9,742 nt of DNA, from contig DATFLK010000182.1 of assembly GCA_035267815.1 (NCBI GenBank), positions 1 through 9,742 on the forward strand, given 5' to 3'. The notes beneath the pieces were generated by a model that saw only the letters and a list, made by a program, of their open reading frames with translations, had not been told where the DNA came from and ran no database searches. The translations under genes were made by a program, and so were the position numbers. Positions 1 to 5,554 of this stretch are shown here, in pieces. Positions within the stretch are counted from its first letter, which is position 1; each line of letters opens with the position of its first letter. The stretch comes from DATFLK01 sp035267815 (GTDB taxonomy: Bacteria; Pseudomonadota; Zetaproteobacteria; Mariprofundales; Mariprofundaceae).

Positions 1-318
1 TGGCAGGTGGCAAAAGATCGAGACGATCCCCTCCCAGCTCTCCGGCTCAATCGGGAAGCGGGCCAGATCGGCGACGATCGTGGTGAGGTCGACACGGTGC
101 TCTTCGGCCAGTCTGGCCGCCTTGGCCAGCCCGACCGGGGAGCTGTCGACACCGACGACGTCGTAACCGAGCCCGGCCAGGAAGGTGCCGTTGCGTCCCT
201 CCCCTTCGGCCAGCGACAGCACGCGCCCTTGCGGAATCCGTTCGGCCATGGTGGCCAGAAAATCGTTCGGTTCGGTGCCGAAGGCGAAGGCCTTCTGGCT
301 GTATCGTTCATCTCACAT
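1..318 (-). CDS. Class I SAM-dependent methyltransferase (TehB-like), partial, codon 2 is a stop
   Basis: This is the N-terminal 106 codons of a small SAM-dependent methyltransferase; the rest lies left of the window. Read from 318, the frame gives M, stop, then DERYSQKAFAFGTEPNDFLA, which is the usual N-terminus of this family (normally MWDERYS...GTEPNDFL). Motif I follows as LSLAEGEGRNGTFLAGLGY, with VVGVD (acidic ribose-binding end of strand 2), and the fragment ends in IVSIFCHLP, a typical family block. A clean GGAGG lies 7 nt upstream of the ATG, so this is the designed start. Codon 2 is TGA where Trp (TGG) is expected, a single-base change. The next in-frame ATG is codon 24 (247-249) and would drop the conserved N-terminal segment. 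The gene is either a fresh pseudogene, re-initiates downstream, or carries a sequence error. Family assignment is firm; substrate is unknown. It follows speA in the same direction after 149 bp. Confidence 0.8.
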
Positions 319-325
319 GCTAGGA

Positions 326-330
326 CCTCC
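326..330 (-). promoter_or_regulatory. Ribosome binding site of the methyltransferase
   Basis: GGAGG on the minus strand, 7 nt from the ATG at 318. It fixes that ATG as the intended start, and so shows that the stop at codon 2 (313-315) lies inside the real reading frame and not upstream of it. Confidence 0.75.
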
Positions 331-376
331 TGATCGATGATTGGCTCAACATCATCCTGTCCGGTGCCACGCCACA

Positions 377-396
377 ATTCGGCTATCCTGCCGAAT
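377..396. repeat. Short inverted repeat between speA and the methyltransferase gene
   Basis: Perfect 7-bp arms ATTCGGC / GCCGAAT with a 6-nt spacer, in the 149-bp gap between the two minus-strand genes. No T-run follows on either strand, so it is not a convincing intrinsic terminator. It could be an operator or an RNA hairpin; nothing else in the gap is recognisable. Confidence 0.4.
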
Positions 397-467
397 GGGA
401 TGGCCCTTGCCGCCGGCAGGCGAGCGGCAGGATGCTGCGAGTCGAATCACCGGCTTCAACTATAACA

Positions 468-2372
468 TCACAGCGGCGGCGCATGCTCTTCGAGGTAAGT
501 GTAGCCGCGCAGCCCCGCCTGGTAGAAGCGCAGGAAACGGTTGGCCTCGCGGGCGGAGAGCAGTCCTCGGCTGCGGGCGCCCTGGATTTGGCGGCGCATG
601 CGGTCGATCAGCACCTTCTCGTGGAACTGCACGTAATCGAGCACCTCCGAGACGCTCTCGCCCTCCACCACCTGCTCCAGTTCGTAGTGATCGCCGTCCA
701 TGCGCACGTGCACCGCATGGGTGTCGCCGAAGAGGTTGTGCAGGTCGCCCAATATCTCCTGGTAGGCGCCGACGAGGAAGACGCCGAGCAGGTAGGGCTC
801 TCCATCGAAGGGGTGCAGCGGCAGCGTGCTGACGATGCCGCCCCCGGTCGGGAAGCGCTGCAGTCTGCCGTCGGAGTCGCAGGTGATATCCTCCAGCATG
901 GCCTGGCGTGTCGGTGCCTCTTCCAGTCGATGCAGCGGCACCACCGGGAAGACCTGCTGGATGGCCCAAGCATCGGGTAGTGACTGGAAGACCGAGAGGT
1001 TGCAGAAGTAGCGGTCGGCCAGCAGCTGTCTGATCTGCTCCATGTCCTGTTCGGGCAGCTCACCGTTGACCGCCATGCGCTGCACCTCGTGCATGATGCG
1101 CCAGTAGATGCCGTCGCCGGCAGCGCGGTCGGCCAGCGTGCAGTGGCCGAGCATGAACAGCCGGTGCAGATCCTCACGCAGCGCCACGGCGTCGTGGTAG
1201 CTCTCGCGGATGCTGGTCTCCGGCAGCGAGACGAGCGTGTCGTGGAGCTGGCGTAGTTGGGGTGGGGCCGAATCCTCCGGCGCGTCCGCCTCGTCGGCGA
1301 AGCTGCGCTCGCTGACGCCGAGCACGTTCATGACCAGCACCGCGTGGTGGGCGACCAGCGCCCGTCCCGACTCCGAGATGATGTGCGGATGCGGCATCTC
1401 CTCCTCGTCGCAGACGCTTTTCAGCGCCCAGACGATGTCATTGGCGTACTCTTTCAGCGAGTAGTCGACCGAGGAGTGCGAGCCGGAGATGGAGCCGTCG
1501 TAGTCGACGCCGAGGCCGCCGCCGACGTCAATGAACTCGATCGGTGCGCCGAGTCGCCTCAGCTCGACAAAGAAGCGCCCCGCCTCCTGCAGCGCCTGCT
1601 TGATGAAGCGTATCTGCGGCACCTGGCTGCCGATGTGGAAGTGCAGCAGTTTTAGTGCCTCGAGCATCCCCTCCTTTTCCAACAGTGCGGTGGCATCGAG
1701 GATTTCGCGAGTCGACAGTCCGAACTTCGAGTTGTCGCCGCCGGACTCCTCCCACTTGCCCTTGCCCGAGGAGGAGAGCCGGCAGCGCAGGCCGATCAGC
1801 GGCGTCACATCGAGTTCGCGGGCCACCTCAATGATCAGCTGCAGTTCGTTCAGTTTCTCGATAACGATGAAGACCTGCTTACCCATCTTCTGACCCAGCA
1901 GCGCCAGGTAGATGAACTCGCGATCCTTGTAGCCGTTGCAGACGATCAGTCCCTCGACATCCTCCAGCATTGCCAGCGTGGCGTGCAGCTCCGGCTTGGA
2001 GCCGGCCTCCAGCCCCCAGTTGAGCTCGGCGCCGAAGTCGATGATCTCCTCCACCACCTGACACTGCTGGTTCACCTTGATCGGGTAGACGCCGTAGTAG
2101 CGTCCCTCGTATCCGGCCTCCTGCCGGGCGCGGGCGAAGGTATCGAAGAGCTGCCGCATCCGCCCCTTGAGGATATCGGAGAAGCGCAGCAGCACGGGGG
2201 CGTGCAGGCCCCGCTCGGCCAGATCCTCGCAGAGCGTTTTCAGGTCAATCGCCTGGTCGCCGTTGACATGCACCTGCATGTGGCCCGCCTCGTTGACGCT
2301 GAAGAAGCCCTTGCCCCAGCGGCCCACCTGATAGAGGTCGGTGGCCTGTTCGATATCCCAGTCGCTGCTCAT
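468..2372 (-). CDS. speA: Biosynthetic arginine decarboxylase
   Basis: PLP-dependent enzyme converting L-arginine to agmatine and CO2, the first step of the agmatine route to putrescine; Mg2+ is a usual cofactor. The 634-residue product matches the family (E. coli SpeA is 658). Visible motifs: YPIKVNQQ with the PLP-binding Lys99; HFHIGSQ at 244-250; the phosphate-binding glycine loop DVGGGLGVDYDGS at 281-293; ESGRA at 334-338; and ITCDSDG with the catalytic-type Cys498 contributed to the partner active site in fold III decarboxylases. GVFLVGAYQEILGDLHNLFG near 530-549 is also a family block. The start MSSDWDIEQ is chosen because homology begins there and AGGA lies 7 nt upstream (2380-2383); the frame stays open further upstream but that part looks non-coding. 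No signal peptide is seen, so a cytoplasmic form is likely. It is divergent from leuA across 536 bp. Confidence 0.96.
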   Translation of the reverse strand: MSSDWDIEQATDLYQVGRWGKGFFSVNEAGHMQVHVNGDQAIDLKTLCEDLAERGLHAPVLLRFSDILKGRMRQLFDTFARARQEAGYEGRYYGVYPIKVNQQCQVVEEIIDFGAELNWGLEAGSKPELHATLAMLEDVEGLIVCNGYKDREFIYLALLGQKMGKQVFIVIEKLNELQLIIEVARELDVTPLIGLRCRLSSSGKGKWEESGGDNSKFGLSTREILDATALLEKEGMLEALKLLHFHIGSQVPQIRFIKQALQEAGRFFVELRRLGAPIEFIDVGGGLGVDYDGSISGSHSSVDYSLKEYANDIVWALKSVCDEEEMPHPHIISESGRALVAHHAVLVMNVLGVSERSFADEADAPEDSAPPQLRQLHDTLVSLPETSIRESYHDAVALREDLHRLFMLGHCTLADRAAGDGIYWRIMHEVQRMAVNGELPEQDMEQIRQLLADRYFCNLSVFQSLPDAWAIQQVFPVVPLHRLEEAPTRQAMLEDITCDSDGRLQRFPTGGGIVSTLPLHPFDGEPYLLGVFLVGAYQEILGDLHNLFGDTHAVHVRMDGDHYELEQVVEGESVSEVLDYVQFHEKVLIDRMRRQIQGARSRGLLSAREANRFLRFYQAGLRGYTYLEEHAPPL

Positions 2373-2399
2373 CGTTCCATCCTGTCTTTTCCGTGGTCT

Positions 2400-2480
2400 C
2401 CGCCTTCGAACGGCGGCGCATGTTATGCCATGGTAGTGCATCACCGGAAGCCCCGGCGTGCATGACGAAAAGAGCACGCC
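2400..2480 (-). promoter_or_regulatory. Possible structured 5' leader of speA
   Basis: On the minus strand two hairpins lie just upstream of the speA start: 7-bp arms GGCGTGC / GCACGCC (2455-2461 with 2474-2480, 12-nt loop) and CCGCC / GGCGG near 2400-2415. They would sit in the 5' untranslated region if transcription starts upstream of 2480. I could not identify a convincing -35/-10 pair for speA in 2480-2560, so the transcript start and any regulatory role are unproven. Confidence 0.3.
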
Positions 2481-2561
2481 ATGATCACGGCGAAGCGTAT
2501 GTCGATATATCTCATATGTAGGAACTGACCGCATTGTTTACAGAATCTTGATGATTGAGAG

Positions 2562-2624
2562 GATCTGTATTCATGGTTATGCACAAAAGGATCAGGCTGA
2601 TGACCGGATCTTTTTGATGATCCG
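2562..2624. promoter_or_regulatory. GATC-rich segment with a DnaA-box match
   Basis: Four GATC sites fall within 63 bp (starting near 2562, 2590, 2607 and 2619) and an exact TTATNCACA match, TTATGCACA, lies at 2577-2585. CGGATC / GATCCG (2605-2610 with 2619-2624) form a 6-bp inverted repeat with an 8-nt spacer. GATC clusters plus DnaA boxes are seen at replication origins and at DnaA- or Dam-controlled promoters in Gammaproteobacteria. With only one good box I do not call an origin. The rest of the 355-bp stretch 2373-2727 holds no gene that I can support. Confidence 0.3.
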
Positions 2625-2691
2625 TGCGCCGAAACAGGCACGAACCGGTGCAAAAAAATGCGCTTATTCCGGGGGTTGGCGGCCGGAGGCA

Positions 2692-2720
2692 TTGACACAT
2701 CCGTCCGCATGGTCTCTAAT
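2692..2720 (+). promoter_or_regulatory. Sigma70-type promoter of the leuA leader
   Basis: -35 TTGACA (2692-2697, 6/6 match), 17-nt spacer, -10 TCTAAT (2715-2720, 5/6 match). This is the best promoter in the window. With a 7-nt discriminator the first transcribed base would be A2728, which is also the first base of the leader-peptide ATG. It drives the attenuator and leuA. Confidence 0.8.
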
Positions 2721-2727
2721 CCGGGCC

Positions 2728-2808
2728 ATGACAACACTGTTCAACCTCAACCTCGATGGACTGCTGGCGCTTGATCTAGCGCTCGGCACCGGTCTGTGTA
2801 TCGACTAG
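2728..2808 (+). CDS. leuL: leuA leader peptide, leucine-rich, probably leaderless
   Basis: A 26-codon reading frame, MTTLFNLNLDGLLALDLALG followed by TGLCID and TAG, with nine leucines at 4, 7, 9, 12, 13, 15, 17, 19 and 23, including a rare-type CTA at codon 17. It sits between a strong promoter and an antiterminator/terminator pair just before leuA, the arrangement of classical leucine attenuators. There is no Shine-Dalgarno sequence; the ATG falls at the predicted transcription start, so translation would be leaderless, as known for the trp leader of Sinorhizobium. The peptide itself needs no function beyond ribosome stalling when charged leucyl-tRNA is scarce. The frame is open upstream, but the promoter overlies that part. 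The identity is inferred from composition and context, not from homology. Confidence 0.85.
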   Translation: MTTLFNLNLDGLLALDLALGTGLCID

Positions 2809-2836
2809 TTATTTCGGGTTGATGTTGCACAGGCCG
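2790..2836 (+). promoter_or_regulatory. Antiterminator hairpin of the leuA attenuator
   Basis: Segment 2790-2800 (CGGTCTGTGTA) can pair over 11 contiguous positions with 2826-2836 (TGCACAGGCCG), including two G-U pairs. The left arm lies over the last codons of the leader peptide; the right arm takes up six bases (2831-2836) of the 5' side of the terminator stem. The two structures therefore exclude each other. A ribosome stalled at the Leu codons around 2761-2772 would leave the left arm free and favour readthrough. I could not define a clear strand-1 partner for the left arm. Confidence 0.7.
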
Positions 2837-2864
2837 CAGGTTTATTCCTTGCGGCCTTTTTTTT
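2831..2864 (+). terminator. Intrinsic terminator / attenuator upstream of leuA
   Basis: AGGCCGCA (2831-2838) pairs perfectly with TGCGGCCT (2850-2857); GG/CC extends the stem inside with one bulged T (2849) and a TTTATT loop, and eight T residues follow (2857-2864). It is a textbook rho-independent terminator 44 bp before the leuA start, so it must act as a conditional attenuator and not as the end of an upstream gene. Confidence 0.9.
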
Positions 2865-2908
2865 GTCATACTTTCCCTGTGATGGGATTAAATTAAGGAG
2901 ATAAGACG

Positions 2909-4450
2909 ATGACCGATCGCCTGTACATTTTCGATACGACGCTGCGTGATGGCGAGCAGTCCCCCGGCTGTTCGATGGACATGGATGAAAAGCTCCGTGT
3001 CGCCCATGCGCTGGCGGCCCTCGGCGTGGATGTCATCGAGGCGGGCTTCCCGGTCGCCTCGCCGGGCGACTTCAAGGCGGTGAACCGCATCGCCAAGGAG
3101 GTCAAGGGCTCGACCATCGCGGGCCTGGCCCGTGCCCGTCCGCAGGACATCGAGAGTGCCGCCGAGGCGGTCAGGGCGGCCGAGAAGGGGCGTATCCACA
3201 CCTTCATCGCCACCAGCCCGATCCACATGGAGGCGAAGCTGCGTATGCAGCCCGATCAGGTGCTGGAGTTGGCTGCCGATTCGGTGAAGCTGGCCCGCAG
3301 CCTGTGCGGCGAGGTGGAGTTCTCCGCCGAGGATGCCGGCCGCTCGGACATGGATTTCCTCTGTCGTATCGTCGAGGCGACGATCGACGCTGGCGCCAGC
3401 GTGATCAACATCCCGGATACGGTCGGTTACATGACGCCGCACGAGTTCGGCGGCCGCATCCGTGAGCTGATTGAGCGCGTGCCCAACTCGGACAAGGCGA
3501 TCTTCTCGGTGCACTGCCACAACGATCTGGGGCTGGCCGTGGCCAATTCGCTGGCGGCGGTCGAGAACGGTGCCCGCCAGGTGGAGTGCACCATCAACGG
3601 TCTGGGCGAACGCGCCGGCAACGCCGCGCTGGAGGAGATCGTCATGATCCTGAAGACGCGCGAGGATCGGTATCATATCGAGACCGGTGTCGACTCCACC
3701 CGCATCGTGCCGACCTCACGGCTGGTCAGTCAGATCACCGGCATGTCGGTGCAGCCGAACAAGGCGATCGTCGGCGCCAACGCCTTCGCGCACGAGTCCG
3801 GTATCCATCAGGATGGGGTGCTTAAACACCAGAAGACCTACGAGATCATGACGCCGGAGTCGGTCGGCTGGACGACCAACCGCATGGTGTTGGGCAAACA
3901 TTCGGGCCGCGCCGCGCTGAAGGCACGCTATGCCGAGCTGGGAGTCGAGCTGGAGCAGGCGCAGCTCGACGCTGCCTTCGAGCGTTTCAAGATTCTGGCG
4001 GACAAGAAGAAGGAGGTCTTCGACGAGGACCTGCTGGCGCTGCTCTCCGAGGAGGGGGCGGTTGATTCCGAGCGTATCAAGCTGGCCAGCCTGCATGTTG
4101 CCTCCGGCACCAAGGATACGCCGGTGGCGGCGGTGGAGCTGTCGATCGACGGTGAGTCGAACAAGACCACTGGTGAGGGCGATGGCCCGGTCGATGCCGC
4201 GTTCAAGGCGATCTACGAGCTGACCGGCTTCAATGGGCGTCTGCTGCTCTATTCGGTCAACTCGATCACCTCGGGTACCGATGCCCAAGGCGAGGTGACG
4301 GTACGGCTGCAGAGCGATTCCCGTATCGTCAACGGCCAAGGTTCGGATACCGACATCGTCGTGGCCTCGGCCAAGGCGCTGATCTCGGCGCTGAACAAGC
4401 TTCCGAAGATGGAGGCCAAGGAGGTGCACGCCCAGTACTCGGGCGTGTGA
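2909..4450 (+). CDS. leuA: 2-isopropylmalate synthase
   Basis: Condenses acetyl-CoA with 2-oxoisovalerate to give 2-isopropylmalate, the committed step of leucine synthesis. The 513-residue length is typical of the LeuA type 1 form. The N-terminal TIM barrel shows DTTLRDGEQSPG at 9-20 (catalytic Arg13, metal ligand Asp14), HCHNDLG with metal ligands His202 and His204, and GLGERAGNAALEE at 231-243 with metal-binding Asn238. AHESGIHQDG at 294-303 belongs to the linker region that reaches the active site. The C-terminal LeuA regulatory domain (about 390-513), site of leucine feedback inhibition, carries GEGDGPVDAAFKAI at 422-435. AAGGAG (2895-2900) sits 8 nt before the ATG. It stands alone: no leuB, leuC or leuD follows. 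Expression is likely set by the leucine attenuator directly upstream, so both transcription and enzyme activity would respond to leucine. Confidence 0.98.
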   Translation: MTDRLYIFDTTLRDGEQSPGCSMDMDEKLRVAHALAALGVDVIEAGFPVASPGDFKAVNRIAKEVKGSTIAGLARARPQDIESAAEAVRAAEKGRIHTFIATSPIHMEAKLRMQPDQVLELAADSVKLARSLCGEVEFSAEDAGRSDMDFLCRIVEATIDAGASVINIPDTVGYMTPHEFGGRIRELIERVPNSDKAIFSVHCHNDLGLAVANSLAAVENGARQVECTINGLGERAGNAALEEIVMILKTREDRYHIETGVDSTRIVPTSRLVSQITGMSVQPNKAIVGANAFAHESGIHQDGVLKHQKTYEIMTPESVGWTTNRMVLGKHSGRAALKARYAELGVELEQAQLDAAFERFKILADKKKEVFDEDLLALLSEEGAVDSERIKLASLHVASGTKDTPVAAVELSIDGESNKTTGEGDGPVDAAFKAIYELTGFNGRLLLYSVNSITSGTDAQGEVTVRLQSDSRIVNGQGSDTDIVVASAKALISALNKLPKMEAKEVHAQYSGV

Positions 4451-4488
4451 TGTGTCAGAGACGGCCTCGGGGCATCTTGCTCTCGGCC

Positions 4489-4548
4489 TTGAACGCACTT
4501 GAAAAGTGCGATGTTCAATTGCTCACTAAAGCAGCACTTCTGTGTGCT
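4489..4548 (+). repeat. Two hairpins downstream of leuA
   Basis: First: CGCACTT / AAGTGCG (4494-4500 with 4504-4510) around a GAA loop, extended by TTGAA / TTCAA with an ATG bulge (4489-4518). Second: CAGCAC / GTGCTG near 4532-4549 with a 6-nt loop. Neither is followed by a good T-run on the plus strand, so they may act as 3'-end stabilising structures or a weak leuA terminator rather than as a canonical intrinsic terminator. Confidence 0.45.
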
Positions 4549-4549
4549 G

Positions 4550-4576
4550 AAAACAGGGCGGCCAAAAGGCCTAGCC
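4550..4576 (-). terminator. Terminator of the small orphan gene
   Basis: Read on the minus strand, six bases after the TAA stop at 4583 comes GGC-TA-GGCC-TTTT-GGCC-GCC, a 7-bp stem with a 2-nt bulge, followed by CTGTTTT. The shape and position fit an intrinsic terminator for the small gene. Confidence 0.55.
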
Positions 4577-4600
4577 GTTCCGTTAAAGTGTTGATGCATG
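4553..4600 (+). repeat. Left inverted repeat of the insert
   Basis: Starts ACAGGGCGGCC, then AAAA, then GGCCTAGCCGTTC, a diverged patch, then AAAGTGTTGAT. It contains the palindrome GGCCAAAAGGCC (4560-4571) and the stop codon of the small gene (4583-4585). Its mate is 4868-4915 on the other strand. Confidence 0.75.
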
Positions 4601-4858
4601 ATTCACGTCGATGAAACCGAGAACGCCACCATGTTCATCATATTCCTTGCAGTCAGTCGCCTTGATTGCATCGGCAATGATCTTCCGGATGCTCTCCGGA
4701 TTGGCGTTTCCGGCGTTCATGATGTTGAGCAATGCGATCTTGAGCTTCCCACGATGTTCCAGAAGCTCACAGATCACACCCTGATCATGCTCAGTCATCG
4801 CCAAAGCATGGTCATATCGGCGGCGTAGAAGCTCTACCTCAGATTCATGCTCGGACAT
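4583..4858 (-). CDS. Small orphan protein, 91 aa, function unknown
   Basis: I do not recognise this protein. Starting at the ATG at 4858 it reads MSEHESEVELLRRRYDHALA and continues for 91 residues. The start is chosen because GGAGG (4864-4868) lies 5 nt upstream; an ATG four codons earlier overlaps that Shine-Dalgarno sequence. It is soluble, charged and mostly helical in appearance, acidic at the N-terminus, with two Cys (one in QGVICELLEH, one in ATDCKEYDEHGG) and no signal peptide or membrane segment. It is bounded by the inverted repeats: the stop lies in the left arm and the Shine-Dalgarno at the edge of the right arm. It is convergent with leuA and codirectional with tag. A dedicated RBS and terminator support a real gene; its lower G+C suggests recent arrival. 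Confidence 0.65.
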   Translation of the reverse strand: MSEHESEVELLRRRYDHALAMTEHDQGVICELLEHRGKLKIALLNIMNAGNANPESIRKIIADAIKATDCKEYDEHGGVLGFIDVNHASTL

Positions 4859-4863
4859 GTTCG

Positions 4864-4868
4864 CCTCC
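4864..4868 (-). promoter_or_regulatory. Ribosome binding site of the orphan gene
   Basis: GGAGG on the minus strand, 5 nt before the ATG at 4858. It decides between two in-frame ATGs (4870 and 4858) in favour of the second. Confidence 0.65.
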
Positions 4869-4915
4869 ATTTATCAACACTTTTCCTGAACGGCTAGGCC
4901 AAAAGGCCGCCCTGT
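4868..4915 (-). repeat. Right inverted repeat of the insert
   Basis: Mate of 4553-4600 in inverse orientation. It also holds GGCCAAAAGGCC on the plus strand (4897-4908), so the A4 loop keeps the same orientation at both ends while the flanking bases are inverted. Confidence 0.75.
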
Positions 4916-4921
4916 TCTTTT
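4892..4921 (+). terminator. Possible plus-strand terminator at the right arm
   Basis: GGC-TA-GGCC-AAAA-GGCC-GCC (4892-4911) followed by CTGTTCTTTT on the plus strand. It mirrors the terminator at the other end and points outward. It could stop leuA readthrough before tag. The T-run is interrupted, so strength is uncertain. Confidence 0.4.
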
Positions 4922-4938
4922 CTGCAGTCACCGTTTCG

Positions 4939-5544
4939 TCAGTGTCCCGGCCGCTTGAAGCCTTCGCGTGCTTTCTCCACTTCGGCGCGAATCGTGCAAT
5001 CCCCGACATGGTCGTTGATCAGTCCCATCGCCTGCATGAAGGCGTAGGCCGTGGTCGGTCCGACGAATTTCCAGCCCAGCTTTTTCAGTGCCTTGGAGAG
5101 GGCGATCGACTCCGGGGAGGTCGATGCGGTTTGAGGTTCTGCCGGATGCTCCGGTTCGTATTGCCAGACGAAGGCGGCGAGCGAGCCCTCTTGCGCGACC
5201 AACTCCTGCGCCCTTTGCGCGTTGTTGATCACCGCCTCGACTTTTCCGCGGTGACGGACGATGCCCGTATCCCCGAGCAACCGCTCGACATCGCTTTCGG
5301 TGAAGCGGGCGACCTTGTTGAAGTCGAATCCGTGGAAGGCAGCGCGGAAGTTCTTCCTTTTGGCCAGAATCGTGCGCCAGCTCAGCCCCGACTGGAAACC
5401 CTCCAGGCTTAGCTTCTCGAACAGGCGATGATCGTCATCGACCGGGAAGCCCCACTCCCTGTCGTGATAGTCGAGGTATTCCGGTGTGGCGGTGCACCAT
5501 TTGCAGCGCTCCTTGCCGTCCGGCCCTGTGATTGTTGCGTTCAT
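4939..5544 (-). CDS. tag: DNA-3-methyladenine glycosylase I
   Basis: Removes 3-methyladenine from alkylated DNA to start base excision repair. The 201-residue product has the family's zinc-snap ligands: Cys14 (RCKWC), His27 (YHDREWG), His179 and Cys183 (NDHVGDC). The catalytic-type Glu48 is in LEGFQSGLSW, with Trp56, followed by GIVRHRGKVEAVINNAQ at 94-110 and FVGPTTAYAFMQAMGLIND at 160-178. Compared with E. coli Tag (187 aa) it has about ten extra residues before the first Cys. Start at 5544 is set by AGGGGA (5550-5555), 5 nt upstream, which overlaps the stop codon of the upstream tetR. With a 10-nt gap the two genes are almost surely one transcript and may be translationally coupled. Tag is normally constitutive in E. 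coli, so pairing it with a repressor gene is unusual. Confidence 0.96.
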   Translation of the reverse strand: MNATITGPDGKERCKWCTATPEYLDYHDREWGFPVDDDHRLFEKLSLEGFQSGLSWRTILAKRKNFRAAFHGFDFNKVARFTESDVERLLGDTGIVRHRGKVEAVINNAQRAQELVAQEGSLAAFVWQYEPEHPAEPQTASTSPESIALSKALKKLGWKFVGPTTAYAFMQAMGLINDHVGDCTIRAEVEKAREGFKRPGH

Positions 5545-5554
5545 CAAATTCCCC

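Larger units (their letters stand above)
4553..4915. mobile_element. Candidate small insert bounded by 48-bp inverted repeats
   Basis: The left arm 4553-4600 and the reverse complement of the right arm 4868-4915 match in blocks of 11, 13 and 11 bases, separated by a 4-base tract that is AAAA in one and TTTT in the other and a short diverged patch. The insert carries one orphan gene on the minus strand that fills it from arm to arm. By hand count 4621-4800 is 92 of 180 G+C (51 per cent), against 40 of 60 in a leuA sample (3061-3120). There is no transposase and I see no clear target-site duplication. Best guess is a non-autonomous (MITE-like) element or small gene cassette; an alternative is a gene that has simply acquired paired terminators. 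Confidence 0.5.

Noticed and set aside
313..315. TGA read as tryptophan (alternative genetic code)
   Set aside because: TGA is the natural stop of speA, leuA and tag, and Trp is encoded by TGG in intact genes here.
2562..2624. Chromosomal replication origin
   Set aside because: Only one good DnaA box, no typical AT-rich 13-mers and no origin-linked genes such as dnaA, gidA or mioC nearby.
2548..2727. N-terminal extension of the leader peptide frame to an 86-aa protein
   Set aside because: The extension overlaps the -35 and -10 of the promoter and looks non-coding; only the last 26 codons make sense.
2728..2864. T-box riboswitch upstream of leuA
   Set aside because: No T-box sequence or specifier loop is visible, whereas a leucine-rich peptide and overlapping antiterminator/terminator hairpins explain the region.
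2888..3676. Long minus-strand open frame opposite leuA (and another at 3716-4498)
   Set aside because: Strong LeuA homology on the plus strand explains the region; the antisense frames have the His/Arg/Leu-rich composition of mirror frames in GC-rich genes.
4553..4915. Integron gene cassette with attC site
   Set aside because: The arms frame the gene on both sides and I find no paired GTTRRRY/RYYYAAC core sites as in attC.
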